Of a DNA stretch of 64,000 bases, positions 40,261 through 50,243 are shown piece after piece. This DNA is from Pseudomonas asiatica. Lineage in GTDB: Bacteria > Pseudomonadota > Gammaproteobacteria > Pseudomonadales > Pseudomonadaceae. The position numbers were made by a program, and so were the translations under genes. Under the pieces are notes generated by a model. That model had not been told where the DNA came from and ran no database searches. It saw only the letters and a list, made by a program, of their open reading frames with translations. Location: contig NZ_BLJF01000001.1 of NCBI RefSeq assembly GCF_009932335.1, positions 3,100,001-3,164,000 of the forward strand, read 5' to 3'. The number at the start of each line of letters is the position of its first letter. Position 1 is the first letter of the stretch.

Positions 40261-41676
40261 ATGAGCAAGCAAATTCCGGTACATGACGTCACCCCGCCTG
40301 CCAACAAAGGGAAGGATTCCGTCGACCTCTACGCCTCCCGGGAAAAGATCTACACCCGCGCTTTCACCGGCCTGTTCCGGCGCCTGCGCATGGTCGGCGG
40401 GGCTGTGCTGTTCCTGCTGTACTTCGGCACGGTGTGGTTGAACTGGGGTGGCCACCAGGCCGTGTGGTGGAACCTGCCCGAGCGCAAGTTCTACATCTTC
40501 GGCGCCACCATCTGGCCGCAAGACTTCATCCTGCTTTCGGGCATCCTCATCGTGGCCGCCTTCGGCCTGTTCTTCATCACCGTGTTCGCCGGCCGGGTGT
40601 GGTGCGGCTACACCTGCCCGCAAAGCGTGTGGACATGGATTTTCATGTGGTGCGAGAAGGTCACCGAGGGCGACCGCAACCAGCGCATGAAGCTCGACAA
40701 AGCCCCCATGAGCGGCAACAAGTTCCTGCGCAAGTTCGCCAAGCACAGCCTGTGGCTGCTGATCGGTTTCGTCACCGGCATGACCTTCGTCGGCTATTTC
40801 TCGCCGATCCGTGAACTGGCCATCGAATTCTTTACCGGCCAGGCCGACGGCTGGGCCTACTTCTGGGTCGGCTTCTTCACCCTCGCCACCTACGGCAACG
40901 CCGGCTGGCTGCGCGAGCAGGTGTGCGTGTACATGTGCCCCTACGCGCGCTTCCAGAGTGTGATGTTCGACAAGGACACGCTGATCGTTTCCTACGACCC
41001 GCGTCGTGGCGAAACCCGCGGCCCGCGCAAAAAGGACCTGGACTACAAGGCCGCCGGCCTGGGCGACTGCATCGACTGCACCATGTGCGTGCAGGTCTGC
41101 CCCACCGGCATCGATATCCGTGACGGCCTGCAGATCGAGTGCATCGGCTGCGCCGCGTGCATCGATGCCTGTGACAACATCATGGACAAGATGAATTACC
41201 CAAGGGGGCTGATCAGCTACACCACCGAGCACAACCTGTCCGGGCAGAAGACCCACATGCTGCGCCCGCGCCTGATCGGCTATGCCGTGGTACTGCTGGT
41301 GATGATGGTCGGCCTGGCCACCGCCTTCGCCACCCGTTCGCTGGTCGGTTTCGACGTCAGCAAGGACCGCGTGCTGTACCGCGAGAACGCCCAGGGCCGG
41401 ATCGAGAACGTGTATAGCCTGAAGGTGATGAACAAGGACCAGCGTGACCACGTCTACGTGCTGGACGCCACCGGCCTGCCGGACCTGAAGCTTGAAGGCC
41501 AGCGCGAGATCCGCGTGGACGCTGGTGATATCGTCAGCCTGCCGGTGCAGCTGTCGATCGCGCCCGAGAAACTGCCATCGACCACCAACGAAATTACCTT
41601 CATCCTCAAGAGCGCCGATGACAGCGACGCCCAGGTTGAAGCCAAGAGCCGCTTCATCGGCCCACAGATCCGCTAA
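40261..41676 (+). CDS. ccoG: Cytochrome cbb3 oxidase assembly protein CcoG (RdxA/FixG)
   Basis: This 471-residue membrane iron-sulfur protein has helices in the first 220 residues, a WCGYTCPQSVWTW segment, and two 4Fe-4S ferredoxin motifs (CIDCTMCVQVCPTG and CIGCAACIDACDNI). A periplasmic Ig-like C-terminal domain starts after the last helix (about 345). CcoG reduces copper(II) during CuB assembly of cbb3 oxidases. ATG 40261 (MSKQIPVHDV) is the family start; the preceding ATG adds one residue. It leads ccoG, fixH-like, ccoI, ccoS and safE-like. Confidence 0.92.
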   Translation: MSKQIPVHDVTPPANKGKDSVDLYASREKIYTRAFTGLFRRLRMVGGAVLFLLYFGTVWLNWGGHQAVWWNLPERKFYIFGATIWPQDFILLSGILIVAAFGLFFITVFAGRVWCGYTCPQSVWTWIFMWCEKVTEGDRNQRMKLDKAPMSGNKFLRKFAKHSLWLLIGFVTGMTFVGYFSPIRELAIEFFTGQADGWAYFWVGFFTLATYGNAGWLREQVCVYMCPYARFQSVMFDKDTLIVSYDPRRGETRGPRKKDLDYKAAGLGDCIDCTMCVQVCPTGIDIRDGLQIECIGCAACIDACDNIMDKMNYPRGLISYTTEHNLSGQKTHMLRPRLIGYAVVLLVMMVGLATAFATRSLVGFDVSKDRVLYRENAQGRIENVYSLKVMNKDQRDHVYVLDATGLPDLKLEGQREIRVDAGDIVSLPVQLSIAPEKLPSTTNEITFILKSADDSDAQVEAKSRFIGPQIR

Positions 41677-41691
41677 GAGAGATAACCCACA

Positions 41692-42216
41692 ATGCCTGCC
41701 ACCGCCGCCAGCCCCTGGTACAAGCACCTCTGGCCCTGGATCATCATCGGCATTCTCGCCACCTCGGTGTGCCTGAGCCTGACCATGGTCAGCATCGCCG
41801 TGCACAACCCGGACAACCTGGTGAACGACAACTACTACGAGGCTGGCAAGGGCATCAACCGCTCGCTGGACCGAGAACTGCTGGCGCAGACGCTGGGCCT
41901 GAAGGCCGGCGTGCACCTGGACGAGCTGACCGGCGAAGTGGACGTGCGCCTGGCCGGCAACAGCGACCCGCGGAGCCTGGAGCTGAACCTGATCTCGCCA
42001 ACCCAGCCGGAGAAAGACCGCAAGGTGCTGTTGAGCCGGGTCGAGGCTGGGCGCTATGTGGGGCAGCTGGAGGACAAGGTTGACGGGCGGCGCTTCGTTG
42101 AGCTGCTGGGTAGCGAAGGTGGCCAGGTTTGGCGCTTGTTCGAGGAAGAGAAAGTGGAGCATGGTGTCACTTTGCAACTGGGTGACGAAGCCATTCAAGG
42201 CGCCGAGCACCTGTAG
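41692..42216 (+). CDS. FixH/CcoH-family cbb3 oxidase assembly protein
   Basis: This 174-residue protein has one N-terminal helix (WPWIIIGILATSVCLSLTMV, about 14-34) followed by the conserved NDNYYEAGKGINRSLDRE block and a periplasmic beta-rich domain. FixH/CcoH proteins are needed for a stable cbb3 complex. It starts 15 bases after ccoG. A REP pair separates it from ccoI, which may lower ccoI expression relative to ccoG and fixH. Confidence 0.85.
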   Translation: MPATAASPWYKHLWPWIIIGILATSVCLSLTMVSIAVHNPDNLVNDNYYEAGKGINRSLDRELLAQTLGLKAGVHLDELTGEVDVRLAGNSDPRSLELNLISPTQPEKDRKVLLSRVEAGRYVGQLEDKVDGRRFVELLGSEGGQVWRLFEEEKVEHGVTLQLGDEAIQGAEHL

Positions 42217-42330
42217 GAGCGGCCTTGTGTCGCGAAAGGGCTGCAGCGCAGCCCCAGCGATTCATGCACCGCTGCTGAAGTCCCGGGGCCGCTTCGCGGC
42301 CCTTTCGCGACACAAGGCCGCTCCTACAGG
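42211..42330. repeat. REP pair between fixH-like gene and ccoI
   Basis: Two inverted arms (CTGTAGGAGCGGCCTTGTG and its complement) flank about 40 bases. The left arm begins over the final codon and stop of the fixH-like gene. Confidence 0.8.
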
Positions 42331-42371
42331 GATGCGCGCCAGCCGGCCGATTTGTGTAAGGCAATGATGTG

Positions 42372-44846
42372 ATGACCCAGCCCACCCCCTGCTACCACTG
42401 CGCAATGCCCGTCCCCGCCGGCAGCCGCTTCAACGCCGTGGTCCTCGGTGAGTCCCGGCAGTTCTGCTGCCCCGGCTGCCAGGCAGTGGCCGAGTCGATC
42501 GTCACCGGTGGCCTGGAACACTACTACCAGCACCGCAGCGACAACAGCGCCAACCCCGAGGCCCTGCCCAGGCAGCTACAGGACGAACTGGCCCTCTACG
42601 ACCGCAGCGACGTTCAGCAAACCTTCGTTCGCCATGCTGGCGACCTGGCCGAGACCACCCTGCTGGTCGAAGGCATCAGCTGCGCCGCCTGCGGCTGGCT
42701 GATCGAAAAGCACCTGCGCAACCTGCCCGGCGTCGCCGAGGCGCGCCTGAACCTGTCCAACCACCGCCTGCTGCTGAACTGGGATGACAAGCAACTGCCG
42801 CTCTCGCGCCTGCTCGCAGAGCTGCGCCAGATCGGCTACGCCGCCCACCCCTATCAGCCCGACCAGGCCGCCGAGCAACTGGCCCGCGAGAACCGCAGCG
42901 CCCTGCGCCGCCTGGGCGTGGCCGGGCTGCTGTGGTTCCAGGCGATGATGGCAACCATGGCCACCTGGCCGGAATTCAACATCGACCTGTCGCCCGAGCT
43001 GCACACCATTCTGCGCTGGGTGGCGCTGTTTCTCACCATCCCCATCGTGTTCTACAGCTGCGCACCGTTCTTCAAAGGCGCGGCACGCGACCTGCGTACC
43101 CGCCACCTGACCATGGACGTTTCGGTGTCGCTGGCCATTGGCCTGGCGTTCGGCGCCGGTATCTGGACCGCCATCACCGGCAGCGGCGAGCTGTATTTCG
43201 ACACCGTGGGCATGTTCGCGCTGTTCCTGCTCACTGGCCGTTACCTGGAGCGCCGCGCCCGCGAACGCACCGCCGCGGCCACCGCGCAGCTGGTCAACCT
43301 GCTGCCGGCCTCGTGCCTGCGCCTGGACGCCGTCGGCCGCAGCGAACGCATCCTGCTCAGCGAACTGCAGCGCGGTGACACAGTGCAGGTGCTGCCAGGC
43401 GCGGTAATCCCCGCCGACGGGCGCATCGTCGAAGGCCGCTCCAGCGTCGATGAATCGTTGCTGACCGGTGAATACCTGCCGCAACCACGGCGGGTCGGCG
43501 AGCGGGTCACGGGTGGTACCCTGAACGTCGAAAGCACCCTGAACGTGGAAGTCGAAGCCCTCGGCCACGACTCGCGGTTGTCGGCCATCGTTCGCCTGCT
43601 GGAACGCGCCCAGACCGAAAAACCACGCCTGGCCGAAATCGCCGACCGGGCCTCGCAGTGGTTCCTGCTGTTCTCGCTGCTGGCCGCCGCGGCCATCGGC
43701 CTGTGGTGGTGGCACCTGGACCCGGCGCGGGCGTTCTGGATCGTGCTGGCCATGCTGGTAGCGACCTGCCCCTGCGCGCTGTCCCTGGCCACGCCAACGG
43801 CGCTTACCGCAGCCACTGGCACGTTGCACAAGCTCGGCCTGCTGGTGACCCGTGGCCATGTGCTGGAAGGCCTGAACCAGATCGACACGGTGATTTTCGA
43901 CAAGACCGGCACGCTGACCGAAGGCCGCCTGACCTTGCGCAGCATTCGACCGCTCGGCAGCCTGCCCGCCGACCGCTGCCTGGCCCTGGCCGCAGCGCTG
44001 GAGAACCGCTCCGAACACCCCATCGCCCGTGCCTTCGGCCGCACCGCCACGCCTGCTGACGAGGTGCAGACCGTACCGGGCCTGGGCCTGGAAGGGTTGG
44101 TCGAAGGCCAGCGCCTGCGCATTGGCCAGGCCACCTTCGTCTGCGCCCTGAGCGGCGCGGAAATCCCCGGAGTGCCAGAGCCGCGCGGCCAGTGGCTGCT
44201 GCTGGGCGACCGCCAGGGCCCGCTGGCCTGGTTCGGCCTGGACGACCGCCTGCGCGACGATGCCCCTGCCCTGCTGGCGGCCTGCAAGGCCCGTGGCTGG
44301 CGCACGCTGCTGCTGTCGGGCGACAGCTCGCCGATGGTTGCCGAAGTGGCCGCGCAGCTGGGCATCGACCAGGCCATCGGCGGGCTGCGCCCGGACGACA
44401 AACTGGACCGGCTGAAGGCGCTGCAGGCGGCCGGGCGCAAGGTGCTGATGCTGGGTGACGGGGTCAACGACGTGCCGGTACTGGCCGCCGCGGACATCAG
44501 CATCGCCATGGGCAGCGCCACCGACCTGGCCAAGACCAGCGCCGACGCCGTGCTTCTGTCCAATCGTTTGCAGGCGCTGGTACAGGCCTTCGAGCTATCC
44601 CGCCGCACCCGCCGCAACATCCTCGAGAACCTGCTGTGGGCGACCCTGTATAATGGCCTGATGTTGCCGTTCGCCGCGCTCGGCTGGATCACCCCGGTAT
44701 GGGCAGCCATCGGCATGTCGGTCAGTTCGCTGATCGTGGTGCTCAATGCCCTGCGCCTGACCCGCCTGCCCCCGGCATCGGGTTTGCCATCGACCGAAGC
44801 GCCCCTGCCTGGGAGGAAGTCGCCATGCCCGCCCTCTATGTCATGA
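42372..44846 (+). CDS. ccoI: Copper-translocating P-type ATPase CcoI (FixI/CopA2)
   Basis: This 824-residue P1B ATPase has N-terminal cysteine motifs ([16 protein letters not shown]), a heavy-metal domain with GISCAACGW, the CPC ion-binding motif ([11 protein letters not shown]), the phosphorylation site [12 protein letters not shown] in the actuator domain (LTGEYLPQP) and the hinge [22 protein letters not shown]. CcoI exports copper to the periplasm for CuB of cbb3 oxidases. ATG 42372 is preferred to the GTG one codon before. It overlaps ccoS by 22 bases. Confidence 0.92.
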   Translation: MTQPTPCYHCAMPVPAGSRFNAVVLGESRQFCCPGCQAVAESIVTGGLEHYYQHRSDNSANPEALPRQLQDELALYDRSDVQQTFVRHAGDLAETTLLVEGISCAACGWLIEKHLRNLPGVAEARLNLSNHRLLLNWDDKQLPLSRLLAELRQIGYAAHPYQPDQAAEQLARENRSALRRLGVAGLLWFQAMMATMATWPEFNIDLSPELHTILRWVALFLTIPIVFYSCAPFFKGAARDLRTRHLTMDVSVSLAIGLAFGAGIWTAITGSGELYFDTVGMFALFLLTGRYLERRARERTAAATAQLVNLLPASCLRLDAVGRSERILLSELQRGDTVQVLPGAVIPADGRIVEGRSSVDESLLTGEYLPQPRRVGERVTGGTLNVESTLNVEVEALGHDSRLSAIVRLLERAQTEKPRLAEIADRASQWFLLFSLLAAAAIGLWWWHLDPARAFWIVLAMLVATCPCALSLATPTALTAATGTLHKLGLLVTRGHVLEGLNQIDTVIFDKTGTLTEGRLTLRSIRPLGSLPADRCLALAAALENRSEHPIARAFGRTATPADEVQTVPGLGLEGLVEGQRLRIGQATFVCALSGAEIPGVPEPRGQWLLLGDRQGPLAWFGLDDRLRDDAPALLAACKARGWRTLLLSGDSSPMVAEVAAQLGIDQAIGGLRPDDKLDRLKALQAAGRKVLMLGDGVNDVPVLAAADISIAMGSATDLAKTSADAVLLSNRLQALVQAFELSRRTRRNILENLLWATLYNGLMLPFAALGWITPVWAAIGMSVSSLIVVLNALRLTRLPPASGLPSTEAPLPGRKSPCPPSMS

Positions 44847-45040
44847 TCCCGGCGGCCCTGCTGCTGGTCGGCGTGGCCGTGTACATCTTCTTCTGGGCGG
44901 TGGACAGCGGCCAGTACGACGACCTGGAAAGCCCTGCCCACAGCATCCTGTTCGACGACCAGGACCCGCGCCATCAGGCGGCGGTGAAACCTGACGACAG
45001 CAAGGCCGACACCGACAAGGAAAACCCGCCCCGTGCCTGA
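44825..45040 (+). CDS. ccoS: cbb3 oxidase maturation protein CcoS
   Basis: This 71-residue protein has a single helix ([20 protein letters not shown]) followed by [18 protein letters not shown], the CcoS signature. It is needed for cofactor insertion into cbb3 oxidase. It has GGGAGGAAG upstream and overlaps both neighbours (22 bases with ccoI, 8 with the next gene). Confidence 0.92.
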   Translation: MPALYVMIPAALLLVGVAVYIFFWAVDSGQYDDLESPAHSILFDDQDPRHQAAVKPDDSKADTDKENPPRA

Positions 45041-45716
45041 CCTGCTGCCCCTGCTGGGCTCGGCGTTGATCCTCGGTTTGCTCGGCGGCGGCCACTGCCT
45101 GGGCATGTGCGGCGGCCTGATGGGCGCGCTGACCCTTGCCATCCCGCCTGAACAACGTGGGCGGCGCATGCGCCTGCTGCTCGCGTACAACCTTGGCCGC
45201 ATTCTCAGTTATGCCTGTGCCGGCCTGCTGCTGGGCCTGGCCGGCTGGGCCGTGGCCAGCAGCCCGGCGGCGCTGGCACTGCGGGTGGTGGCGGCGCTGC
45301 TGTTGATCGCCATGGGGCTGTACCTGGCAGGCTGGTGGAGCGGGCTGACCCGCATCGAGGCGCTGGGCCGGGGACTGTGGCGGCATATTCAGCCAGCGGC
45401 GTCGCGCTTGCTGCCGGTGTCCAGCGTGCCTCGGGCGTTGTTGCTGGGGGCGCTATGGGGGTGGCTACCATGCGGCCTGGTATACAGCACCCTGCTGTGG
45501 GCGGCCAGTCAGGGCAATGCCGGGTACAGCGCGGCGCTGATGCTGGCGTTCGGCGTGGGGACCTGGCCGGTGCTACTGGCCACGGGGCTGGCGGCTGAGC
45601 GAGTAAACCGGTTGTTGAAACGGCGCAGTGTGCGGGTGGCTGGCGGGGTGCTGGTGATGCTGTTTGGTATCTGGACCATGCCGGGGCCGCATCAGCACTG
45701 GTTGATGGGGCATTGA
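45033..45716 (+). CDS. SafE/TauE-type membrane protein of the cco cluster
   Basis: This 227-residue protein has six or more hydrophobic segments and the motif GGHCLGMCGGLMGAL near the start, with a second half-repeat GALWGWLPCGLVYSTLLWA. Cysteine-containing MCGG and PCG motifs in this family suggest metal handling; genes of this type commonly follow ccoS, so a part in copper supply is inferred. The start is GTG 45033, overlapping ccoS by 8 bases. No ATG alternative gives the first helix intact. Confidence 0.82.
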   Translation: MPDLLPLLGSALILGLLGGGHCLGMCGGLMGALTLAIPPEQRGRRMRLLLAYNLGRILSYACAGLLLGLAGWAVASSPAALALRVVAALLLIAMGLYLAGWWSGLTRIEALGRGLWRHIQPAASRLLPVSSVPRALLLGALWGWLPCGLVYSTLLWAASQGNAGYSAALMLAFGVGTWPVLLATGLAAERVNRLLKRRSVRVAGGVLVMLFGIWTMPGPHQHWLMGH

Positions 45717-45817
45717 GGGGGCCGCTTTGCGGCCCTTCGCGGGCTTGCCCGCTCCCACAGGATCATGTGTACCCCTGTGGGAGCGGGCAAGCCCGCGAAG
45801 GGCTGCAGAGCAGCCCC
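45716..45817. repeat. REP pair upstream of hemN
   Basis: GGGGGCCGCTTTGCGGCCC, TTCGCGGGCTTGCCCGCTCC and the inverse GGGAGCGGGCAAGCCCGCGA form facing arms, ending just before the hemN Anr box. They probably end the cco assembly transcript. Confidence 0.78.
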
Positions 45818-45824
45818 TATGCTC

Positions 45825-45838
45825 TTGATACAAATCAA
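45825..45838 (+). promoter_or_regulatory. Perfect Anr box of hemN
   Basis: TTGATACAAATCAA matches TTGAT-N4-ATCAA exactly. A TAGACT hexamer at 45861-45866 sits where a -10 is expected for class II activation (centre at -41.5, start near 45873), leaving a leader of about 29 bases. Confidence 0.88.
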
Positions 45839-45901
45839 CACAGATTCCTACAGACGGCCATAGACTCCGGGGCACTGCTGCTCTTTCCGGGGACCACCCT
45901 C

Positions 45902-47284
45902 ATGCTCGACGACCTACGTTGGGATACCGACCTGATCCGCCGCTACGACCTGGCCGGGCCACGCTACACCTCCTACCCGACCGCCGTGCAACTGCACAGC
46001 GAAGTGGGCTCGTTCGACCTGCTCCACGCCCTGCGCGAGAGCCGTCGGGCCGTGCGCCCGCTGTCGCTGTACGTGCACGTGCCGTTCTGCGCCAACATCT
46101 GCTACTACTGCGCCTGCAACAAGGTCATCACCAAGGACCGCGCCCGCGCTGCGCCCTACCTGCAGCGCCTGGAGCAGGAAATCCAGCTGATCGCCTGCCA
46201 CCTCGATCCCAAGCAGCGTGTCGAGCAGTTGCACTTCGGCGGCGGCACGCCAACCTTCCTCAGCCATGTGGAACTGCGCCAGCTGATGGCCACCCTGCGC
46301 CAGCACTTCCACCTGCTGGACGACGACTCCGGTGACTACGGCATCGAGATCGACCCGCGCGAAGCCGACTGGTCGACCATGGGCCTGCTCCGCGAACTGG
46401 GCTTCAACCGCGTCAGCCTGGGCGTGCAGGACCTCGACCCAGCCGTGCAGCGCGCGGTCAACCGCCTGCAGAGCCTGGAGCAGACCCGCACCCTGATCGA
46501 AGCCGCGCGCACCCTGCAGTTCCGCTCGATCAACCTCGACCTGATCTACGGCCTGCCCAAGCAAACCCCGGAAGGCTTTGCCCGCACTGTCGAAGAAGTG
46601 ATCCGCCTGCAACCCGACCGCCTGTCGGTGTTCAACTACGCCCACCTGCCCGAACGCTTCATGCCGCAACGGCGCATCGACAGCAATGACCTGCCCAGCG
46701 CGGCCGCCAAGCTGGAGATGCTGCACGCCACCATCGACCAGCTGACCGCCGCCGGCTACCGCTACATCGGCATGGACCACTTCGCCCTGCCCGACGACGA
46801 GCTGGCCATCGCCCAGGAAGAAGGCACCCTGCAGCGCAACTTCCAGGGCTACACCACCCATGGGCACTGCGACCTGATCGGCCTGGGCGTGTCGGCCATC
46901 AGCCAGATCGGCGACCTGTACTGCCAGAACAGCAGCGACCTCAACACCTACCAGGACAGCCTGTCCAACGCCCAGTTGGCCACCCAGCGCGGCCTGCTGT
47001 GCAACCACGACGACCGCATCCGCCGTGCAGTGATCCAGCAACTGATCTGCCATTTCGAGCTCGATTTCGAGCCGATCGAACAGGCATTCACCATTGATTT
47101 TCGCGGCTACTTCAACGACCTCTGGCCAGAACTGCTGACCTTGCAGCGCGACGGCCTGATCCGCCTGGATGACAAAGGCATCCGCATCCTGCCGGCCGGC
47201 CGCCTGCTGGCGCGCTCGGTATGCATGGTGTTCGACGCCTACCTGGCGATGCACAACCGCCAGCGCTTCTCGCGGGTGATCTGA
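45902..47284 (+). CDS. hemN: Oxygen-independent coproporphyrinogen III oxidase HemN
   Basis: This 460-residue radical-SAM enzyme has the 4Fe-4S motif [10 protein letters not shown] (CxxxCxxC) preceded by LYVHVPF, the glycine-rich SAM loop [10 protein letters not shown], and the HemN blocks [15 protein letters not shown] and [11 protein letters not shown]. It converts coproporphyrinogen III to protoporphyrinogen IX without oxygen in the cytoplasm and so supports heme supply under the conditions that induce cbb3. ATG 45902 matches the family start. The longer open frame passes through REP sequence. Confidence 0.95.
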   Translation: MLDDLRWDTDLIRRYDLAGPRYTSYPTAVQLHSEVGSFDLLHALRESRRAVRPLSLYVHVPFCANICYYCACNKVITKDRARAAPYLQRLEQEIQLIACHLDPKQRVEQLHFGGGTPTFLSHVELRQLMATLRQHFHLLDDDSGDYGIEIDPREADWSTMGLLRELGFNRVSLGVQDLDPAVQRAVNRLQSLEQTRTLIEAARTLQFRSINLDLIYGLPKQTPEGFARTVEEVIRLQPDRLSVFNYAHLPERFMPQRRIDSNDLPSAAAKLEMLHATIDQLTAAGYRYIGMDHFALPDDELAIAQEEGTLQRNFQGYTTHGHCDLIGLGVSAISQIGDLYCQNSSDLNTYQDSLSNAQLATQRGLLCNHDDRIRRAVIQQLICHFELDFEPIEQAFTIDFRGYFNDLWPELLTLQRDGLIRLDDKGIRILPAGRLLARSVCMVFDAYLAMHNRQRFSRVI

Positions 47285-47344
47285 ACCGAGTCGTTCAACC
47301 GCATGGACAAAGTTCCTTGCCAGGCACACCATGGGCACAGCGAA

Positions 47345-47370
47345 GGCCCCGGCGCACACCCGCCGGGGCC
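47345..47370 (+). terminator. Strong hairpin after hemN
   Basis: GGCCCCGGCG and CGCCGGGGCC form a perfect 10-bp stem with a 6-base loop, 60 bases after the hemN stop. No T-tract follows, so it may be a pause or stability element. Confidence 0.45.
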
Positions 47371-47468
47371 GGGCCAGCTCGCACCACAACAGCGCACGCT
47401 GGCCTACAACCTATGCCGTGAGTTACCCTTACGTCTTATGTGTGCTTTCCCACAAGGATCGAATGAAA

Positions 47469-48203
47469 ATGTCCGAGCCAGTCAAACTGCGCCCACACAA
47501 CCAGGCCCATTGCAAGGACTGCAGCCTGGCCCCCCTGTGCCTGCCTCTGTCGCTCAACCTGGAAGACATGGATGCACTGGATGAAATCGTCAAACGTGGG
47601 CGGCCGTTGAAAAAAGGCGAGTTTCTGTTCCGCCAGGGCGACAATTTCGGCTCGGTCTACGCGGTACGTTCCGGCGCGCTGAAAACCTTCAGCCTCAGCG
47701 ACAGCGGCGAAGAGCAGATCACCGGCTTCCACCTGCCCAGCGAGCTGGTCGGCCTGTCGGGCATGGACACCGAAGCCTACCCGGTGTCGGCCCAGGCCCA
47801 GGAAACTACCTCGGTGTGCGAAATCCCGTTCGAACGCCTCGACGAGCTGTCGGTGCAGCTACCGCAGCTACGCCGCCAACTGATGCGGGTAATGAGCCGG
47901 GAAATCCGCGACGACCAGCAGATGATGCTGCTGCTGTCGAAAAAGACCGCCGACGAGCGTATTGCCACCTTCCTGGTCAACCTGTCGGCACGCTTCCGCG
48001 CCCGCGGCTATTCGGCCAACCAGTTCCGCCTGAGCATGTCGCGCAACGAAATCGGCAACTACCTGGGCCTGGCGGTGGAAACCGTGTCACGGGTGTTCAC
48101 CCGCTTCCAGCAGAATGGCCTGATCCGTGCCGAAGGCAAGGAAGTGCACATTCTCGACCCGATCCAGCTGTGCGCGCTGGCCGGTGGAGCAATGGAGGCC
48201 TGA
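47469..48203 (+). CDS. anr: Oxygen-sensing transcription regulator Anr (FNR family)
   Basis: This 244-residue FNR/CRP-family regulator has the N-terminal cluster cysteines C15, C18 and C24 ([10 protein letters not shown]) and a fourth near residue 115 (TSVCEIPFE). The cyclic-nucleotide-like beta roll follows, then a C-terminal helix-turn-helix with [20 protein letters not shown], whose E-SR recognition residues read TTGAT-N4-ATCAA. The 4Fe-4S form is active without oxygen. ATG 47469 gives the known length; ATG 47463 is two codons upstream with AAGGA close by. It adjoins its targets hemN and cco. Confidence 0.95.
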   Translation: MSEPVKLRPHNQAHCKDCSLAPLCLPLSLNLEDMDALDEIVKRGRPLKKGEFLFRQGDNFGSVYAVRSGALKTFSLSDSGEEQITGFHLPSELVGLSGMDTEAYPVSAQAQETTSVCEIPFERLDELSVQLPQLRRQLMRVMSREIRDDQQMMLLLSKKTADERIATFLVNLSARFRARGYSANQFRLSMSRNEIGNYLGLAVETVSRVFTRFQQNGLIRAEGKEVHILDPIQLCALAGGAMEA

Positions 48204-48220
48204 GGCCGGCGTTTAGCGGG

Positions 48221-48226
48221 TATACT
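48221..48226 (+). promoter_or_regulatory. Possible -10 of apt
   Basis: TATACT lies 33 bases before the apt start, directly after the anr stop; no clear -35 partner is seen. Confidence 0.3.
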
Positions 48227-48258
48227 TGGGCATTCGTTTTCCCAGGATACCCGCAACA

Positions 48259-48807
48259 ATGCACAGCGACGCCTTCGACCTCAAAGCCCTGATCCGCCCG
48301 GTAGTGGACTTCCCCAAACCGGGCGTGATCTTCCGCGATATCACCCCGCTGTTCCAGTCGCCGCGCGGGCTGCGCTATGTAGCCGACCAGTTCATCGAGC
48401 GCTACGTCGAAGCCGAGTTCAGCCACATCGGTGCCATGGATGCCCGGGGCTTCCTGATCGGCTCGATCATCGCACACCAACTGAACAAGCCGCTGATCCT
48501 GTTCCGCAAGCAAGGCAAGCTGCCGGCTGATGTGCTGAGCGAGGGTTACCAGACCGAGTACGGCGAAGCCTTCCTGGAAGTGCATGCCGACAGCCTGTGC
48601 GAAGGGGATTCGGTGTTGATCTTCGATGACCTGATTGCTACGGGCGGTACGCTGCTGGCAGCGGCCAACCTGGTGCGCCGGACCGGTGCGCAGGTGTTCG
48701 AGGCGGCGGCGATCATCGATCTGCCGGAGCTGGACGGGTCGCGCCGGCTGCAGGCGGCCGGGGTACCGACTTTCTGCCTGACCGAGTTTTCTCTTAGCGA
48801 GTACTGA
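48259..48807 (+). CDS. apt: Adenine phosphoribosyltransferase
   Basis: This 182-residue type I phosphoribosyltransferase has the start [20 protein letters not shown], the [10 protein letters not shown] block of Apt, the substrate loop around GKLPA, and the PRPP-binding motif [14 protein letters not shown]. It converts adenine and PRPP to AMP in purine salvage. The ATG has CCAGGAT upstream. It lies 55 bases after anr and is followed by a REP pair facing recR. Confidence 0.95.
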
Positions 48808-48817
48808 GTTGGGTTTT

Positions 48818-48940
48818 GGGGCTGCTTTGCAGCCCATTCGCGGCACAAGGCCGCTCCTACAGGGATCGCGAAATATCCGAAAATTACGCGGCCCCTGTAG
48901 GAGCGGCCTTGTGCCGCGAATGGGGCGCAAAGCGGCCCCA
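48818..48940. repeat. REP pair between apt and recR
   Basis: GGCTGCTTTGCAGCCCATTC and GGCACAAGGCCGCTCCTACA face the inverse arm TGTAGGAGCGGCCTTGTGCC. This variant has CGGCACAAGG where other copies have CGACACAAGG. It sits between convergent genes. Confidence 0.75.
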
Positions 48941-48951
48941 ACAATTCTGAA

Positions 48952-49554
48952 TCAGAGCGAAATCGGCCGACGCCCTGCAAACGCATGGGCCAAGGTTCCA
49001 CCATCCACCAACTCCAGCTCGCCACCCAGCGGCACGCCATGGGCAATCCGCGACGCCACCAGGCCCTTCTCGCTCAGCAACTGGGCAATGTAATGCGCCG
49101 TCGCCTCCCCTTCCACCGTCGGGTTGGTTGCCAGGATCACCTCGGTGAAGGTGCCCTGCTCCTCAATCCGCGCCATCAGCTGCGGAATCCCGATCGCCTC
49201 GGGCCCCAGCCCGTCCAGCGGCGACAAGTGGCCCTTGAGCACGAAGTAGCGACCACGGTAGCCGGTCTGCTCCACTGCATACACATCGGTCGGCCCTTCG
49301 ACCACACACAACTGGGTATCGTCACGGCGCGTGTCGGCGCATTGCGGGCACAGCTCCTGCTCGGTCAGGGTACGGCACTGACGGCAATGCCCAACCCCTT
49401 CCATGGCCTGGGTCAAGGCCTGTGCCAGGCGCAGGCCACCGCTACGGTCACGCTCGAGCAGTTGCAGGGCCATGCGCTGGGCGGTTTTCTGGCCAACACC
49501 CGGGAGAATACGCAGGGCGTCGATCAGTTGGCGGATGAGTGGGCTGAAGCTCAT
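48952..49554 (-). CDS. recR: Recombination mediator RecR
   Basis: This 200-residue protein has a helix-hairpin-helix ([20 protein letters not shown]), a C4 zinc finger (CRQCRTL and [10 protein letters not shown]) and a Toprim domain ([35 protein letters not shown]). RecR works with RecF and RecO to load RecA at gaps. ATG 49554 matches the family start; the frame to 49794 crosses REP sequence. It lies downstream of ybaB, separated by a terminator, so it may have its own promoter here. Confidence 0.95.
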   Translation of the reverse strand: MSFSPLIRQLIDALRILPGVGQKTAQRMALQLLERDRSGGLRLAQALTQAMEGVGHCRQCRTLTEQELCPQCADTRRDDTQLCVVEGPTDVYAVEQTGYRGRYFVLKGHLSPLDGLGPEAIGIPQLMARIEEQGTFTEVILATNPTVEGEATAHYIAQLLSEKGLVASRIAHGVPLGGELELVDGGTLAHAFAGRRPISL

Positions 49555-49650
49555 GGGAAAGGCCTGACAAATCAATAAGAGGCGGTTTATACCCAGCGGG
49601 GGCAGTGGCGTCAAATCAGCCATGCGCACATCGCAAGGCTTGCGCGGTCC

Positions 49651-49768
49651 CTGTAGGAGCGGCCTTGTGTCGCGATGGGGCGCGAAGCGGCCCCAGGTTA
49701 TCAGCTTCTCAGCATGGATTGCCGGGGCTGCTGCGCAGCCCTTTCGCGACACAAGGCCGCTCCTACAA
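49651..49768. repeat. REP pair between recR and ybaB
   Basis: CTGTAGGAGCGGCCTTGTGT and its inverse (CGCGACACAAGGCCGCTCCT) enclose about 70 bases with a GGATTGCCGGGGCTGC spacer. It lies inside what is usually the dnaX-ybaB-recR operon. Confidence 0.78.
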
Positions 49769-49794
49769 AGACCGCGCAGGCTGCAGGAACGCAC

Positions 49795-49822
49795 AAAAAA
49801 CCGCCGCTGGTATCAGCGGCGG
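49795..49822 (-). terminator. Intrinsic terminator after ybaB
   Basis: On the minus strand CCGCCGCTG and CAGCGGCGG form a 9-bp stem with a 4-base loop, followed by six T. It lies 22 bases after the ybaB stop and should end dnaX-ybaB transcription before recR. Confidence 0.8.
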
Positions 49823-49843
49823 TTTTCGGTAACGCAAATGCCC

Positions 49844-50179
49844 TTAGAACGGCATCTTGAAGCCCGGCGGCAGCTGCATGCCGGCGGTCATGCTGCCCAT
49901 CTTGTCCTGGCTGTTCTGCTCGACCTTGCGCACCGCGTCGTTCAGTGCCGCAGCGATCAGGTCTTCCAGCACTTCCTTGTCGTCTTCATCAGTCGACATC
50001 AGGCTCTGGTCGATGCTGACACGCTTGACGTCGTGACGACCGGTCATCACCACGCTCACCAGGCCACCACCGGACTGGCCGGTGACTTCGGCGTTGGCCA
50101 GCTCTTCCTGCATCTTCTGCATCTTTTCCTGCATCTGCTGGGCCTGCTTCATCAGGCCGGCCATGCCACCTTTCATCAT
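49844..50179 (-). CDS. ybaB: Nucleoid-associated protein YbaB/EbfC
   Basis: This 111-residue protein has a methionine- and glutamine-rich N-terminal helix ([20 protein letters not shown]), then [20 protein letters not shown] and [16 protein letters not shown]. YbaB binds DNA as a tweezer-like dimer. It follows dnaX by 64 bases as in most gammaproteobacteria. Two adjacent ATG codons are possible starts; the first is used. Confidence 0.93.
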   Translation of the reverse strand: MMKGGMAGLMKQAQQMQEKMQKMQEELANAEVTGQSGGGLVSVVMTGRHDVKRVSIDQSLMSTDEDDKEVLEDLIAAALNDAVRKVEQNSQDKMGSMTAGMQLPPGFKMPF

Positions 50180-50243
50180 GGGGGTATACCTCGATTGGGT
50201 CATGTGATGCGGCCCGGCACCGGGCCGGCCGCATGGTTATCCG

